A DNA stretch of 52,106 nucleotides from Bacteroidota bacterium (GCA_016124275.1 WGOA01000039.1:1-52106), one strand, 5' to 3'. Shown: positions 17,594 through 27,127, counted from the stretch's first letter. Notes: generated from the sequence alone by a model not told the origin. Numbers and translations are program-made.

Positions 17594-18967
17594 TTAATGG
17601 GTCGCTTTTTCCCCTGTTAACACTTGCTGCACGGCATTGGCCTTAACGTGCAGTTCGTTCCACTCGGCGGCGGGTTCCGAATCCCACGTGATGGCCCCCC
17701 CCGCCCCCCAACCAGCCGTACCCGAACCTGCGTGGTACAACAGGCTCCGGATGACCACATTCAGGTCCATGTCCCCCCCCGGCTCCAGGTAGCCCAGCGA
17801 GCCGGAGTACACCCCGCGGCGGCTGTGTTCGTAACGCTCAATGAGCTCCATCGCCATGATTTTGGGAGCACCCGTCATGGAGCCCATGGGGAAGGCAGCC
17901 CGCAGCACATCCAACAGCCCTTGCCCCGGGCGCAACCGCCCTTCGACCGTACTGATCAGGTGGTGCAAAGTCGGGAAGGTGTGCAGGCCGCAGAGTTCGG
18001 GAACCGCCACGCTGCCCGGTTCGCAAACGCGGGCCAGGTCGTTGCGGACCAGGTCCACGATCATGGTGTTTTCGGCGCGGTCTTTTTCGGAGGCCAACAA
18101 TCCGGCGGCCAAAAGCGCGTCCTCTTCAGCCGTTAAGCCGCGGGCTGCCGTGCCCTTAATGGGCTGGCTGCGCAGCAGGTTGCCCCGCCGCTGCAAGAAA
18201 CGCTCCGGGCTTGCGCACAAAAGGTGCTGCTCTTCTGCCCGAAAGTACCCGGCAAAAGGTGCTTTTGAACGCTTGTTCAGGCTGTCAAATGCGGCAACCG
18301 GGTCCAGGTTCACGTTCGCAGCGTAGAACTGCGGACAGAGATTGACTTCGTAAACATCGCCTTCGCGAATGTGCGCGCGCAGCCGCTCGACCCTATCCGT
18401 GTAATCGGCCAGCGTAAAATCATAGGAAGCGGGGAAGTGGGGGCTTGGCGCTGCTGGCTGGAAAACGGCCAACGGGGCCGGGGAATCGGGGGCAACGGGC
18501 GCACCCGCCCCAGCTGTCCCGGAAGCGGCAGCACCGGCACCAGCCGACCCGGCAGCGGCAGCACCGGCATCAGCCATCCCTAACTTCTCCCGAAACCAAG
18601 CCTCGCCGCCCAGCGGAAACCTGACCACGCCCTGCTCGCAGACGGCCAGCCCTTCGGGCTCAAACCAACAAAGTTCGGCAAACCCGATTCTATCCGGCAA
18701 CCGCGAATGCAATTGCCCAACAGAGCGCTCGGGCTGGCACAGCACATTCTTTAAATCGTAGCTGAGGTAGCCGAACAACCAGCCGGAACCCGCCGCAGCA
18801 AAAGCCTCAAGCCCGGAAACATCGCCGCTGTAAACGCGGCGGGCGCCCAAGGCAACCAGCCAGTCGCGGTGTCTGTCTGGAGCTCCGTTGCTGTGCAACA
18901 GGCACGCGTGCGAAAAGCCGCGGGCGGCAGCCAGCAGCGCATCAAACATTCCGTCTGTTGGGTTCAT
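17594..18967 (-). CDS. pabB: Aminodeoxychorismate synthase component I
   Basis: It converts chorismate and ammonia to 4-amino-4-deoxychorismate for folate synthesis, usually with a glutaminase partner not seen here. The C-terminal chorismate-binding domain is complete: LLCASPERFL, then PIKGTAARG, whose lysine favours PabB over anthranilate synthase (PIAGT), then DLVRNDLARVC and GSMTGAPK. The 457-residue protein has an odd Ala/Gly-rich stretch (about residues 128-155) between the N-terminal part and the catalytic domain, produced by a 30-bp in-frame repeat. The start codon overlaps the purA stop (ATGA), so translation is coupled. Confidence 0.9.
   Translation of the reverse strand: MNPTDGMFDALLAAARGFSHACLLHSNGAPDRHRDWLVALGARRVYSGDVSGLEAFAAAGSGWLFGYLSYDLKNVLCQPERSVGQLHSRLPDRIGFAELCWFEPEGLAVCEQGVVRFPLGGEAWFREKLGMADAGAAAAGSAGAGAAASGTAGAGAPVAPDSPAPLAVFQPAAPSPHFPASYDFTLADYTDRVERLRAHIREGDVYEVNLCPQFYAANVNLDPVAAFDSLNKRSKAPFAGYFRAEEQHLLCASPERFLQRRGNLLRSQPIKGTAARGLTAEEDALLAAGLLASEKDRAENTMIVDLVRNDLARVCEPGSVAVPELCGLHTFPTLHHLISTVEGRLRPGQGLLDVLRAAFPMGSMTGAPKIMAMELIERYEHSRRGVYSGSLGYLEPGGDMDLNVVIRSLLYHAGSGTAGWGAGGAITWDSEPAAEWNELHVKANAVQQVLTGEKATH
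18511..18580. repeat. 30-bp in-frame tandem repeat inside pabB
   Basis: Two 30-bp units (18511-18540 and 18541-18570) and a 10-base partial third lie in pabB. They differ at only a few positions. Each encodes ten residues rich in alanine, glycine and serine, so copy changes keep the frame. Confidence 0.8.
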
Positions 18968-20265
18968 CGCGCCGGAGTAACCGTCAGGTCTGCCAGCTGC
19001 CGGCGAATCAATTGTTCGCGCTCCGGCCCGGAAGAAATCATAACCACGGGTACTTCCAGTTCCTGCTCCAAAAAGCGCAGGTAGGTCAGCAGGTTCTCGG
19101 GCAAGTCTTCATAGCGCTCGATGCCGCTGAGCGAGCAGTTCCAACCCGGAAAAGAGCGGTAAATCGGTTCGGGGAGCGTTTCGTTCAAATTGTACGGCAT
19201 CCGGTCCGTCACTTCGCCATTCAGGCGGTAGCCCGTGCAGGCTTTGATCTCGTCAAAATGATTGAGCACATCCACTTTGGTAATGACCAGGCGCGTGACC
19301 CCGTTGAGCAAAATGCTGTACTTCAGGGCCGGAAGATCAATCCAGCCACAGCGCCGCGGGCGGCCCGTGGTCGCGCCAAATTCGCCGCCTTCCTTGCGAA
19401 GCCTTTCGCCCGTTTCATTGTCTTCTTCCGTGGGAAAAGGACCGGACCCTACGCGGGTGCAGTACGCTTTTGAAATGCCGATCACGTCGCCAATGGTGCG
19501 GGGCGATAGCCCCAAACCCGTGCATACACCGGCAGAGATAGTGTTGGACGAAGTCACGAAAGGGTAGGTGCCAAAATCAATGTCGAGCATAGAGCCCTGT
19601 GCCCCTTCGGCCAGAATGCGGCGACCGGCGCGAAGCGCGTCGTTTATGAAGTACTCGCCGTCCACAAAATTGAGGGAACGCAAGCGCTCCAGGCTCTGGA
19701 ACCAGGCTTTTTCAAGGGGTTCCAATTGGAATTCGTAGGGGTAGAGCTCCAGCAAACGGAGGTGCTTCTGTTTGAGTTCTTCGTAGCGGGCTTCAAAATC
19801 GGGGCTTTCCAGATCGCCGACGCGCAAACCGTTGCGACCGGTTTTGTCCATGTAGGTTGGACCGATTCCTTTTAACGTGCTGCCGATTTTGCCCTGGCCT
19901 TTGTACTGTTCCGATGCGGCATCCAGGATCTTGTGCGTGGGCAGGATCAGGTGCGCTTTGCGGGCAATGTAGAGGTTGCGCGAAATGGTGAGGCCGGCTT
20001 GTTCCAGTTTTTGAATTTCCTGTTCCAGCGTCAGCGGATCCACAACCACGCCGTTGCCGATGAGGTTCTGCGTTTGCGGAAAGAAAATTCCCGAAGGAAT
20101 GGTGTGAAGGACGTATTTGTGGCCACCTTCCAGGATCAGCGTATGGCCGGCATTTGGCCCTCCCTGAAACCGCGCGACCATATCATAGTCAGCAGCAAGG
20201 TAATCCACCACTTTCCCCTTGCCCTCATCTCCCCACTGGAGACCGAGCAGGACATCTACAATCAT
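18964..20265 (-). CDS. purA: Adenylosuccinate synthetase
   Basis: It joins IMP and aspartate with GTP to make adenylosuccinate in AMP synthesis. The 433-residue protein begins MIVDVLLGLQWGDEGKGKVVDYLA, with the GTP-binding WGDEGKGK loop, followed by ARFQGGPNAGHTL. Other marks are GIGPTYMDK, GAQGSMLDIDFGTYPFVTSSN and TTGRPRRCGWIDL. Length and motifs are fully standard. It lies 12 bases after a STAS-domain gene and overlaps pabB by ATGA, so three genes appear to share one message. Confidence 0.97.
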   Translation of the reverse strand: MIVDVLLGLQWGDEGKGKVVDYLAADYDMVARFQGGPNAGHTLILEGGHKYVLHTIPSGIFFPQTQNLIGNGVVVDPLTLEQEIQKLEQAGLTISRNLYIARKAHLILPTHKILDAASEQYKGQGKIGSTLKGIGPTYMDKTGRNGLRVGDLESPDFEARYEELKQKHLRLLELYPYEFQLEPLEKAWFQSLERLRSLNFVDGEYFINDALRAGRRILAEGAQGSMLDIDFGTYPFVTSSNTISAGVCTGLGLSPRTIGDVIGISKAYCTRVGSGPFPTEEDNETGERLRKEGGEFGATTGRPRRCGWIDLPALKYSILLNGVTRLVITKVDVLNHFDEIKACTGYRLNGEVTDRMPYNLNETLPEPIYRSFPGWNCSLSGIERYEDLPENLLTYLRFLEQELEVPVVMISSGPEREQLIRRQLADLTVTPAR

Positions 20266-20277
20266 TTCCGATAGCCT

Positions 20278-20634
20278 TTAAGAGGAAGTCCTTTCCCGTT
20301 CAAAATGCGCCAGTGCCGCCATGCGGTCGGGCGCAATGTTAAAGAAAGCGTTGAGTTTGGTGGTGATCATCAGTTGTTGCAAGAGCGGGTTAAGGCTGCA
20401 CAACAATACTTCACCGTCCAACTTTCGCACTTTGGTCAATACAGTCAGCAGGAAACTCAGGCCCGAGCTGTTGATGAAGTCAAGGTCATGGAGATCAACC
20501 AAAATGTGCACAAAGCCCATGGCAATCTCTTCCTCAATTTCTTCCAACAACGGAATGGTCTGGTGTTCACCTAACAACCGCCCCTTCAGCGAAAGGATCA
20601 GGACGTCCTCGGTTTTCTGGATTTGGTACTCCAT
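20278..20634 (-). CDS. STAS-domain anti-sigma factor antagonist
   Basis: A 118-residue single-domain STAS protein of the SpoIIAA type. VDLHDLDFINSSGLSFLL contains the serine (56 or 57) that is phosphorylated in partner-switching systems. In this family the unphosphorylated form binds an anti-sigma or other kinase. No matching kinase or phosphatase is in the window. ATG at 20634 is preferred; a TTG directly before it would add one residue. It is the first gene of a STAS-purA-pabB run, which is an unusual pairing. Confidence 0.85.
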   Translation of the reverse strand: MEYQIQKTEDVLILSLKGRLLGEHQTIPLLEEIEEEIAMGFVHILVDLHDLDFINSSGLSFLLTVLTKVRKLDGEVLLCSLNPLLQQLMITTKLNAFFNIAPDRMAALAHFERERTSS

Positions 20635-20942
20635 CAAAGATAGGGATTAATCAGTCCTTGACCAGAATTTCCGGACAGGGCAGAACCGACTGGGTTAAAG
20701 ATAAGGCCGGCAGAAGGACAACGGACAGTTTTGCCTGTCTTGGTACATCGCAGAGCACAGGCGAAAGGCTATACTTAGTCTACGCAGCTTTAGTGGCTTT
20801 GGTTACCAACGCAGCCCGACAAGGTGCTCCTGCAACCTTCAGAGCCAAGGCATGCCCATTTTGCAACACCGGAGTTAGCTGCTGGAAATGAGGATGCGGC
20901 AAACTGGGCATAACCCAAGATTTGGGGGTTTACAGCAGTACC
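20635..20942. other. Gap between STAS gene and (p)ppGpp gene
   Basis: About 300 bases without a convincing gene. It should contain the promoter of the STAS-purA-pabB run on the minus strand. A short plus-strand open frame here has no protein-like features. I see no clear terminator for the (p)ppGpp gene; only a 5-bp GACAG/CTGTC hairpin lies near 20728. Confidence 0.4.
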
Positions 20943-23159
20943 CTAACTAACGTCCATTCGCTCTACAGAGATGAGCCCTTCCACCTGCTTAAGCTCGTCA
21001 ATCAACTCCCGGAGCTGGTCGGTACTCAGGACGGCCAGGCGAATTTTGCCTTCAAAGACCCCCTCATTTGCCCCAATATTGAGAGATTGCATATTTATTT
21101 TATGCTTGCCACTGATGATGGACGTTATGGCCTGCACCAACCCCATGCCGTCAAGCCCCCGAATAAAAATATCAATGGGAATGGCCACTTCTTTCAAGCG
21201 GGTCCAGCGGGTTTTGACAATCCGGTACCCGTATTTGCTCATCATATTAATGGCATTTGGGCAATTGGTGCGGTGCACCTTGACGACGCCATCCACGGTA
21301 ATAAAGCCAAAAACATCATCGCCGATAATCGGGTTGCAACAATGGGCAAACTGGTATTGCAGCGGGCCATCAAAATCCTCAAAAACCAACAACTCCGTCT
21401 CTTTGGGCTTTTTGGCACCAATTTTTTCCGGGAGAATGGGTTTGAGTGCGCTTTTGTCCACGGGTGCGACACTCAAGTGGCCGTTTTCCAGGCGGAAAAA
21501 CTTCAAATCAGGCAGTTTAATCTGCTTGGTGGCAATGTCCGCGAACATCTCCATGGCCGAGGGATGGCGGTAGTGCCTGATAAGAAAGTTTATGTTGTGC
21601 TCGTCATAGTGGGCGCCCAATTGCTTGAACTTGCGTTTTAGCATATCCTTCCCTTCCTCCGCCAGGTTGCGCTTGTCAACTTTGAGGGCCGATTTAGTCG
21701 CTGCTCTGGCTTTGGATGTGACCAGGAAATTCAGCCAGTCTTCGCTGGGCTTTTGCTTCTTGGACGTGATCACTTCCACCTGATCCCCGTTGCTCAGCGC
21801 ATGGCTGATGGGCACGAGTTTGTGGTTCACTTTGGCCCCGATGCACTGCGTGCCGATGTCCGTGTGGATGCTGAACGCAAAGTCCAGCGCGGTGGCGTCG
21901 GAGCGCAGAATTTTCAGGTCGCCTTTAGGGGTAAAGACGTAAATCTCGTTGGTGTAGAGGTTCATCTGGAACTCGTCCAGAAAATCCAGGGCATTGTTCG
22001 AAGGGTTCTTGAGCAATTCGCGAATGTCGCGCAGCCAGCGGTCCAGGGCCTGATCCTGGGTGCCTTCTTTGTACTTCCAGTGGGCCGCAAAGCCTTTGTC
22101 GGCAATTTCGTCCATGCGATCGGTGCGGATCTGTACTTCCACCCAGCGGCCCTTCGGCCCCATGACGGTAGTGTGCAGGCTCTCGTAACCGTTGCTTTTT
22201 GGGCTGGAGATCCAGTCGCGCAGGCGGTCGGGGTTGGGCTGATAAAAGTCGGTAACAATGGAGTACACCTTCCAGCAGATGGACTTCTCGTTCTGGTACA
22301 TGTTGTCAATGACAATTCGAATGGCGAAAATGTCATAGACCTCCTCAAAGGTTACCCCTTTGGTTTTCATCTTGTTCCAGATGGAAAAGATGCTTTTGGG
22401 ACGGCCAAAAACCCGGGCTTTAATCTGCTCTTTTTCGAGCATGGCCTGGATAGGCTTGATGAATTCGTTGATGTAGCGGGTGCGTTCCCGCCGGGTGGCG
22501 TTGAGTTTGTTTTGGATGTCCTCGTAAGCCTCCGTATCCCGGAACTTCATGGCCAGGTCTTCCAGTTCCGATTTGATCACGTAGAAGCCAAGCCGGTGGG
22601 CGAGGGGCGCATAGAGGTACTGCGTCTCCGAGGCAATTTTTAACTGCTTGTCGCGCGGCATGGAATCCATGGTCCGCATGTTGTGCAGCCGGTCCGCAAT
22701 TTTGATCAGGATGACCCGGACGTCGTCGGCCAGCGACAAAAGCAGCTTGCGGAACGTCTCTACCTGCACGGTGCTGGTCAGGTCGAAAACCGCGTTCACC
22801 TTAGTCAACCCATCCACAATCCGCGCGGTTTTCTTGCCAAACTCGCGTTCAATCTCTTCCAGGCTGATTTCGGTGTCTTCCACCACGTCGTGGAGCAGGG
22901 CGCAAATGGCCGCAGTTGCGCCCAGACCCATTTCGGAAACCGTAATTTGCGCGACGGAAATGGGATGCAAAATGTAGGGTTCGCCGGATTTGCGCCGCAT
23001 TTGGGCGTGGGCCTCCACGGACATGTCAAAGGCAGTCCGCACCAACTTCTTTTCCGTCTTGCTCAACGCGGGCTTAAACGCCCGCAGGAGATTGCGGTAC
23101 TCGCGGGCAATAAGCCGGGCCTCCGAATCGGAGTAGTTTTTAGAAGTAATAGTACTCAA
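20943..23159 (-). CDS. Bifunctional (p)ppGpp synthetase/hydrolase (Rel/SpoT)
   Basis: It makes and degrades the alarmone (p)ppGpp. The 738-residue protein has the full layout. The hydrolase HD domain has RRKSGEPYILHP, H90-D91 and E94-D95. The synthetase domain (about 235-350) contains GRPKSIFSIWNKM, YDIFAIRIV and KSNGYESLHTTV. A TGS domain lies near 390-455 (IYVFTPKGDLKIL) and an ACT domain at the end (about 665-735). Both catalytic domains look intact. The first codon is TTG at 23159: a TAA stop lies three codons upstream (23166-23168) and the next ATG would remove about 45 conserved residues. No operon partner is seen. Confidence 0.95.
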   Translation of the reverse strand: MSTITSKNYSDSEARLIAREYRNLLRAFKPALSKTEKKLVRTAFDMSVEAHAQMRRKSGEPYILHPISVAQITVSEMGLGATAAICALLHDVVEDTEISLEEIEREFGKKTARIVDGLTKVNAVFDLTSTVQVETFRKLLLSLADDVRVILIKIADRLHNMRTMDSMPRDKQLKIASETQYLYAPLAHRLGFYVIKSELEDLAMKFRDTEAYEDIQNKLNATRRERTRYINEFIKPIQAMLEKEQIKARVFGRPKSIFSIWNKMKTKGVTFEEVYDIFAIRIVIDNMYQNEKSICWKVYSIVTDFYQPNPDRLRDWISSPKSNGYESLHTTVMGPKGRWVEVQIRTDRMDEIADKGFAAHWKYKEGTQDQALDRWLRDIRELLKNPSNNALDFLDEFQMNLYTNEIYVFTPKGDLKILRSDATALDFAFSIHTDIGTQCIGAKVNHKLVPISHALSNGDQVEVITSKKQKPSEDWLNFLVTSKARAATKSALKVDKRNLAEEGKDMLKRKFKQLGAHYDEHNINFLIRHYRHPSAMEMFADIATKQIKLPDLKFFRLENGHLSVAPVDKSALKPILPEKIGAKKPKETELLVFEDFDGPLQYQFAHCCNPIIGDDVFGFITVDGVVKVHRTNCPNAINMMSKYGYRIVKTRWTRLKEVAIPIDIFIRGLDGMGLVQAITSIISGKHKINMQSLNIGANEGVFEGKIRLAVLSTDQLRELIDELKQVEGLISVERMDVS

Positions 23160-23320
23160 GGCTGATTATCAGGCTTTTAGAGGGCTTTTGAGCAAGCATT
23201 TGTTCAATGGAGTAATCCTGTTTAGCCCACCGACTATGCTGCGCCTTCCTAAAATAAGCACAACCTTTTGCATCTAAGGTCCGAATAGCAGAATCCGTTC
23301 GGGTTTCGCCCCAAAAGGAG

Positions 23321-23328
23321 TAATTTTG
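23321..23328 (+). promoter_or_regulatory. Candidate -7 element before tRNA-Leu and tig
   Basis: TAATTTTG matches the TAnnTTTG element of Bacteroidota promoters and lies about 105 bases before the tRNA. No clean TTG is found 19-21 bases upstream (TTC at 23298-23300 is the nearest), so the call is weak. Confidence 0.3.
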
Positions 23329-23434
23329 CGCGATTGTTCGGGTTCCAAAGCGGGAAGCAAATTGCAGCGCTGTCTAAGGGCGGTCTGCTCAGCGCTAACC
23401 TGCCAGGTTCTGGTCCGTAGCGGGCAGATTTCAT

Positions 23435-23516
23435 GCGGATGTGGCGTAATGGTAGCCGCGCCAGATTTAGGATCTGGTGGCCTTCGGCCGTGGGGGTTCG
23501 AGTCCCTTCATCCGCA
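23435..23516 (+). tRNA. tRNA-Leu (UAG)
   Basis: A class II tRNA with acceptor arms GCGGATG/CATCCGC and an anticodon stem CCAGA/TCTGG around loop TTTAGGA, giving anticodon UAG, which reads CUA and CUN leucine codons. The long variable arm (TGGCCTTCGGCCGTG) and the T arm with GGTTCGAGTCC are as expected. The discriminator is A at 23516; CCA is not encoded. It lies on the same strand as tig with no terminator between them. Confidence 0.95.
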
Positions 23517-23539
23517 CTTTCTGGCCTTGTATGGAGGTA

Positions 23540-23608
23540 ACCGACCAGGTAAACTGACCAGGCATACTGACCAGGAAATCCGACCAACCAAACCGACCAG
23601 GTAAACCG
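23540..23608. repeat. 13-bp tandem repeat between tRNA-Leu and tig
   Basis: Five imperfect copies of a 13-bp unit close to ACCGACCAGGTAA. The GACC core recurs at 23543, 23556, 23569, 23582 and 23595, an exact 13-base step, and a partial sixth copy (ACCGA) follows. The array ends 29 bases before the tig start codon and would be in the tig leader. Confidence 0.85.
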
Positions 23609-23637
23609 AAATCATTCATTAGAACGGTACGTCTAAC

Positions 23638-25011
23638 GTGAACATTCAGGAGCAAAAAACAGGTGACCTCAGCACCCTCGTGCACATTGAGGTTGCCCGG
23701 GAAGATTACGAAACCAAATTGGAGGATTCCCTTCGCGATCTGGGCCGCAAGGTTCAGTTAAAGGGCTTCAGGCCCGGCAAGGTTCCCAAAACACTGGTTC
23801 GCAAAATTTACGGCAACCAGGTTTTGGCCGAACAGCTGGACAATCTGGTTCGGGAGAACCTGACCAAGTACCTGGACGAGAACAAGATCCAGATTCTGGC
23901 CCGGCCGCTGCCGCTGGAAGATGAAACCATTGTTCTGGACATCAACGCTCCCGTCGCCTATAAATTCACCTACGAGCTCGGTTTGCGGCCTGACTTTAGT
24001 ATCCCGGCACTCAGCCCTTCCACCGAAATTACCCGCCAGCGGGTTATGCCCGATGAGGCTATGGTGGACACAGAATGGGATCGGCTTTTGCGCCAGAACA
24101 GCACCCTTAAAGAGGTTACCGAAGTGGCTGCGGGCGATTTGCTATACCTGCTCTTTGTAGAACTGGACGAATCGGGCCAGACCAAGCCCGGTGGGGTCAT
24201 GAAAGATGCCGTGATCAACCAGGACATGATTACTGATGCTGATCTGGCTGCAAAGGCACTTGGCATGAAGGCAGGCAATACCCTCATTTTCAATGATTTG
24301 CCAGCAGCATTGGGCAGAGAACACGACTCCGTGGTGCGCTATATGCTGGGCGTTAAAGAGAACACAGAAAGCGTCGGAAAAGCTTTTCGAGCCGAGCTGA
24401 CAGGCATTAAGCGCAACATCCCCGCCGAAGTCAACCAGGAATTTTTGGACAAGGTTTTTGGCCAGGGAGCAGTCAGCAGCGAAGAAGAAGCGCGCGGCAT
24501 CATCCGCACGGAGCTTGGCCGGGTGTACAACCAGCGCACTGACCGGACCTTCAACGACAAATTGGTGGAGCACTTGCTGGATGCTACTGAGATCCCGCTG
24601 CCCGATGCCTTTTTGAAGAAGTGGTTGCAGACCCAAAAGGAAGAGGGCGAAACCCTGGTGGACGAGGATTTCGTGTTTTTCCGCCGAAACCTTAAGTGGT
24701 CGTTAATTTACAACAAGGTAGCCGCTGATAACGGACTGTCGGTTTCGCGCGAAGAGATTGAAGGCGCGGTTCAAGCTGATGTTCGCCGTCATTATGGCGC
24801 TGCGTTTGAGAGTTTGGATGATGACGATCTCAACGGCTTGGTGGGCCGCTTGCTGCAGGACAAGGAATACCTTGAAAAGGTCCATTCGGGCATCCTGGAT
24901 GCCCGGGTCTTTAATGTTCTGCACCAGGCCATCACCATCAGCGATGAGCCGGTCAGCCTGGAGGATTACGAAAAGTCCCTCAAGGCTGAAGACCTTGCTG
25001 CCGAAGACTGA
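23638..25011 (+). CDS. tig: Trigger factor chaperone
   Basis: A ribosome-bound chaperone that meets nascent chains at the exit tunnel. The 457-residue protein has the ribosome-binding loop GFRPGKVP (43-50) in its N-terminal domain. A divergent FKBP-like middle part (about 160-245) and the helical C-terminal arms follow. The start is GTG at 23638: a TAG stop lies in frame at 23620-23622 and no ATG occurs between. It is followed after 64 bases by clpP and then clpX, a widespread order that links folding to proteolysis. The middle domain is weakly conserved, as is common in this phylum. Confidence 0.93.
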   Translation: MNIQEQKTGDLSTLVHIEVAREDYETKLEDSLRDLGRKVQLKGFRPGKVPKTLVRKIYGNQVLAEQLDNLVRENLTKYLDENKIQILARPLPLEDETIVLDINAPVAYKFTYELGLRPDFSIPALSPSTEITRQRVMPDEAMVDTEWDRLLRQNSTLKEVTEVAAGDLLYLLFVELDESGQTKPGGVMKDAVINQDMITDADLAAKALGMKAGNTLIFNDLPAALGREHDSVVRYMLGVKENTESVGKAFRAELTGIKRNIPAEVNQEFLDKVFGQGAVSSEEEARGIIRTELGRVYNQRTDRTFNDKLVEHLLDATEIPLPDAFLKKWLQTQKEEGETLVDEDFVFFRRNLKWSLIYNKVAADNGLSVSREEIEGAVQADVRRHYGAAFESLDDDDLNGLVGRLLQDKEYLEKVHSGILDARVFNVLHQAITISDEPVSLEDYEKSLKAEDLAAED

Positions 25012-25075
25012 GTTAACACGGGTACTCCAGTCGCATACCAGCGTTTCTAAACTTAATATGAATTTCTAATCCACT

Positions 25076-25777
25076 ATGAGCCAATCCAACGAATTTGTCA
25101 AGTACGCGACCCGCCATCTGGGTTTTTCCAGCATGCACCTGGAAAAGTATGCCAGCGTAAGCATGGCTGCAGGCGGTCACACGGTTAGCGCCATGACCCC
25201 ATACATTATCGAGGAACGCCAACTGAATGTCCAGGCTTTGGATGTGTTCAGCCGCCTGATGATGGATCGGATCATTTTCCTGGGCCTTCCCATTGACGAT
25301 TACGTAGCCAATGTTATCCAGGCCCAGCTTCTGTTCCTGGAATCCGTTGATGCTAAGCGCGATGTTCAGATTTACATCAACAGCCCTGGTGGCGTGGTGT
25401 ACTCCGGCCTGGGAATCTACGATACCATGCAGTATATTGGCCCGGATGTGGCCACCATTTGCACGGGAATGGCTGCATCCATGGCTGCCGTTCTGCTCTG
25501 CGCAGGCACAGCCGGCAAGCGCTCTGGCCTGCCCCACAGCCGGGTCATGATTCACCAGCCCCTTGGCGGTGCACAGGGCCAGGCATCAGACATGGAGATC
25601 ACCCTCAAAGAAATCCTCAAATTGAAAGAGGAGTTGTACAAAATCATCAGCAAGCACAGCAACCAGCCCGTCAAAAAGGTTGAAAAAGACTCTGACCGCG
25701 ATTATTGGATGCGTGCTGAAGAAGCCAAGGAATACGGCATGATCGATGAAGTGCTGGAACGCAGCAAGCGCGATTAA
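25076..25777 (+). CDS. clpP: ATP-dependent Clp protease proteolytic subunit
   Basis: A serine peptidase that forms the barrel of the ClpXP protease. The catalytic residues are visible: S135 in CTGMAASMAAV, H160 in RVMIHQP, and the aspartate in the KDSDRDYWM region (about 206-212). The 233-residue protein has a somewhat long N-terminus (about 40 residues before MTPYIIEE) compared with the E. coli type, part of which may be a propeptide. clpX begins 19 bases after its stop, so they are very likely co-transcribed. Confidence 0.96.
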   Translation: MSQSNEFVKYATRHLGFSSMHLEKYASVSMAAGGHTVSAMTPYIIEERQLNVQALDVFSRLMMDRIIFLGLPIDDYVANVIQAQLLFLESVDAKRDVQIYINSPGGVVYSGLGIYDTMQYIGPDVATICTGMAASMAAVLLCAGTAGKRSGLPHSRVMIHQPLGGAQGQASDMEITLKEILKLKEELYKIISKHSNQPVKKVEKDSDRDYWMRAEEAKEYGMIDEVLERSKRD

Positions 25778-25796
25778 CGAGCCGTAGAACAAGGTT

Positions 25797-27050
25797 ATGA
25801 AAGACGATACCATGAAGAGGAAGCAAACGTCCAAATGTTCCTTTTGCGGAAGGGACAAAGACGAGACCCTCATCCTGATTGCGGGCATTGATGGGCACAT
25901 CTGCGAAAGTTGTGTTACCCAGGCCCAGCAAATCGTGGACGAAGAGCTCAACCAGTCGGAAGCCTCCGCCAAGTTCAGCATGCCCAATTCGCTGAAGCCC
26001 GCCAGCATTAAAGAATTTTTGGACCAGTATGTCATTGGACAAGACGAAGCCAAAAAGATCATTTCGGTGGCGGTTTACAATCACTATAAACGCCTGAACC
26101 AAAAAAAGGCGGATGATGTGGAGATTGAAAAATCCAACATCATCATGGTGGGCGAGACGGGCACGGGCAAGACGCTGATTGCTAAAACCATTGCGCGTTT
26201 TCTAAACGTACCTTTTGCCATTGTGGATGCCACCGTATTCACGGAAGCCGGTTACGTAGGTGAAGACGTGGAGAGCATTCTAACCCGGTTGTTGCAGGTC
26301 TGCAATTACGACATCCCCTCTGCAGAAAAGGGTATTGTTTATATTGATGAAATCGACAAGATTGCCCGCAAAAGCGACAATCCGTCCATAACCCGTGATG
26401 TTTCGGGCGAAGGGGTTCAGCAAGCGTTGCTCAAAATGCTGGAAGGAACCGAAGTGTTCGTGCCTCCGCAAGGCGGGCGTAAGCACCCGGAGCAAAAGAT
26501 GATCAAACTCAATACGCAGAACATCCTCTTCATTTGTGGCGGGGCATTTGCAGGCATTGAAAAGATCATCAGCCGCCGCACGCACAAACAGCAGGCCATT
26601 GGATTCCGCGCCCCGGATGACCAGGCACAGATTGAGTCCGAAGATCTGCTGCGCTACGTCAGCCCAATGGACTTGCGCAGCTTTGGACTTATTCCGGAAC
26701 TTATCGGCCGCATGCCGGTGCTGAGTTACCTGGAACCCCTGGATGAGGAAGCGCTAAAAGCTATTTTGACCATGCCGAAAAATGCCTTGATCAAACAGTA
26801 TAAAAAACTGTTTGAAATTGAAGGCATTACCCTCACCCTCGATGAGGATGTCATTGACTTTCTGGTGCAGAAAGCCATGGAATTCCAACTTGGCGCACGC
26901 GGCCTTCGTTCCATTTGCGAGGCCATTATGGTGGATGCCATGTTCGAACTCCCCTCACAGCCCGATGTGAAGGTTTTTCACCTGACCCGTGACTATGTAG
27001 AAACCAAGTTGAACAAAGAAAAGATTGCCAAGCTCAAGGTGGTTGCGTAA
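25797..27050 (+). CDS. clpX: ATP-dependent Clp protease ATP-binding subunit ClpX
   Basis: An AAA+ unfoldase that feeds substrates to ClpP. The N-terminal zinc domain has four cysteines (C14, C17, C36, C39 counted from 25797). Walker A is GETGTGKT (from residue 119), Walker B is [11 protein letters not shown] near 184, and sensor and pore-loop segments such as YVGEDVE and [17 protein letters not shown] are present. [11 protein letters not shown] is the sensor/arginine-finger region. Length (417) is normal. ATG at 25797 or 25812 could be the start. A strong terminator lies 150 bases downstream. Confidence 0.97.
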   Translation: MKDDTMKRKQTSKCSFCGRDKDETLILIAGIDGHICESCVTQAQQIVDEELNQSEASAKFSMPNSLKPASIKEFLDQYVIGQDEAKKIISVAVYNHYKRLNQKKADDVEIEKSNIIMVGETGTGKTLIAKTIARFLNVPFAIVDATVFTEAGYVGEDVESILTRLLQVCNYDIPSAEKGIVYIDEIDKIARKSDNPSITRDVSGEGVQQALLKMLEGTEVFVPPQGGRKHPEQKMIKLNTQNILFICGGAFAGIEKIISRRTHKQQAIGFRAPDDQAQIESEDLLRYVSPMDLRSFGLIPELIGRMPVLSYLEPLDEEALKAILTMPKNALIKQYKKLFEIEGITLTLDEDVIDFLVQKAMEFQLGARGLRSICEAIMVDAMFELPSQPDVKVFHLTRDYVETKLNKEKIAKLKVVA

Positions 27051-27127
27051 GCCCGCAATTGAAATGTCGCTGGGGCGCCGGTGCCTTTCCCCAACACAAG
27101 GCTTGCCCATTGATTAACACTTGACTT

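Noticed and set aside
20635-20642. Perfect TAnnTTTG box (TATCTTTG) on the minus strand
   Set aside because: It touches the STAS start codon, so transcription would begin inside the gene, and no TTG lies at the proper distance upstream.
20658-20891. 77-codon plus-strand open frame
   Set aside because: Composition is not protein-like, no family pattern is visible, and it lies in the promoter region of the opposite strand.
23540-23608. CRISPR-like array
   Set aside because: The 13-bp units are contiguous with no spacers and no cas genes are present.
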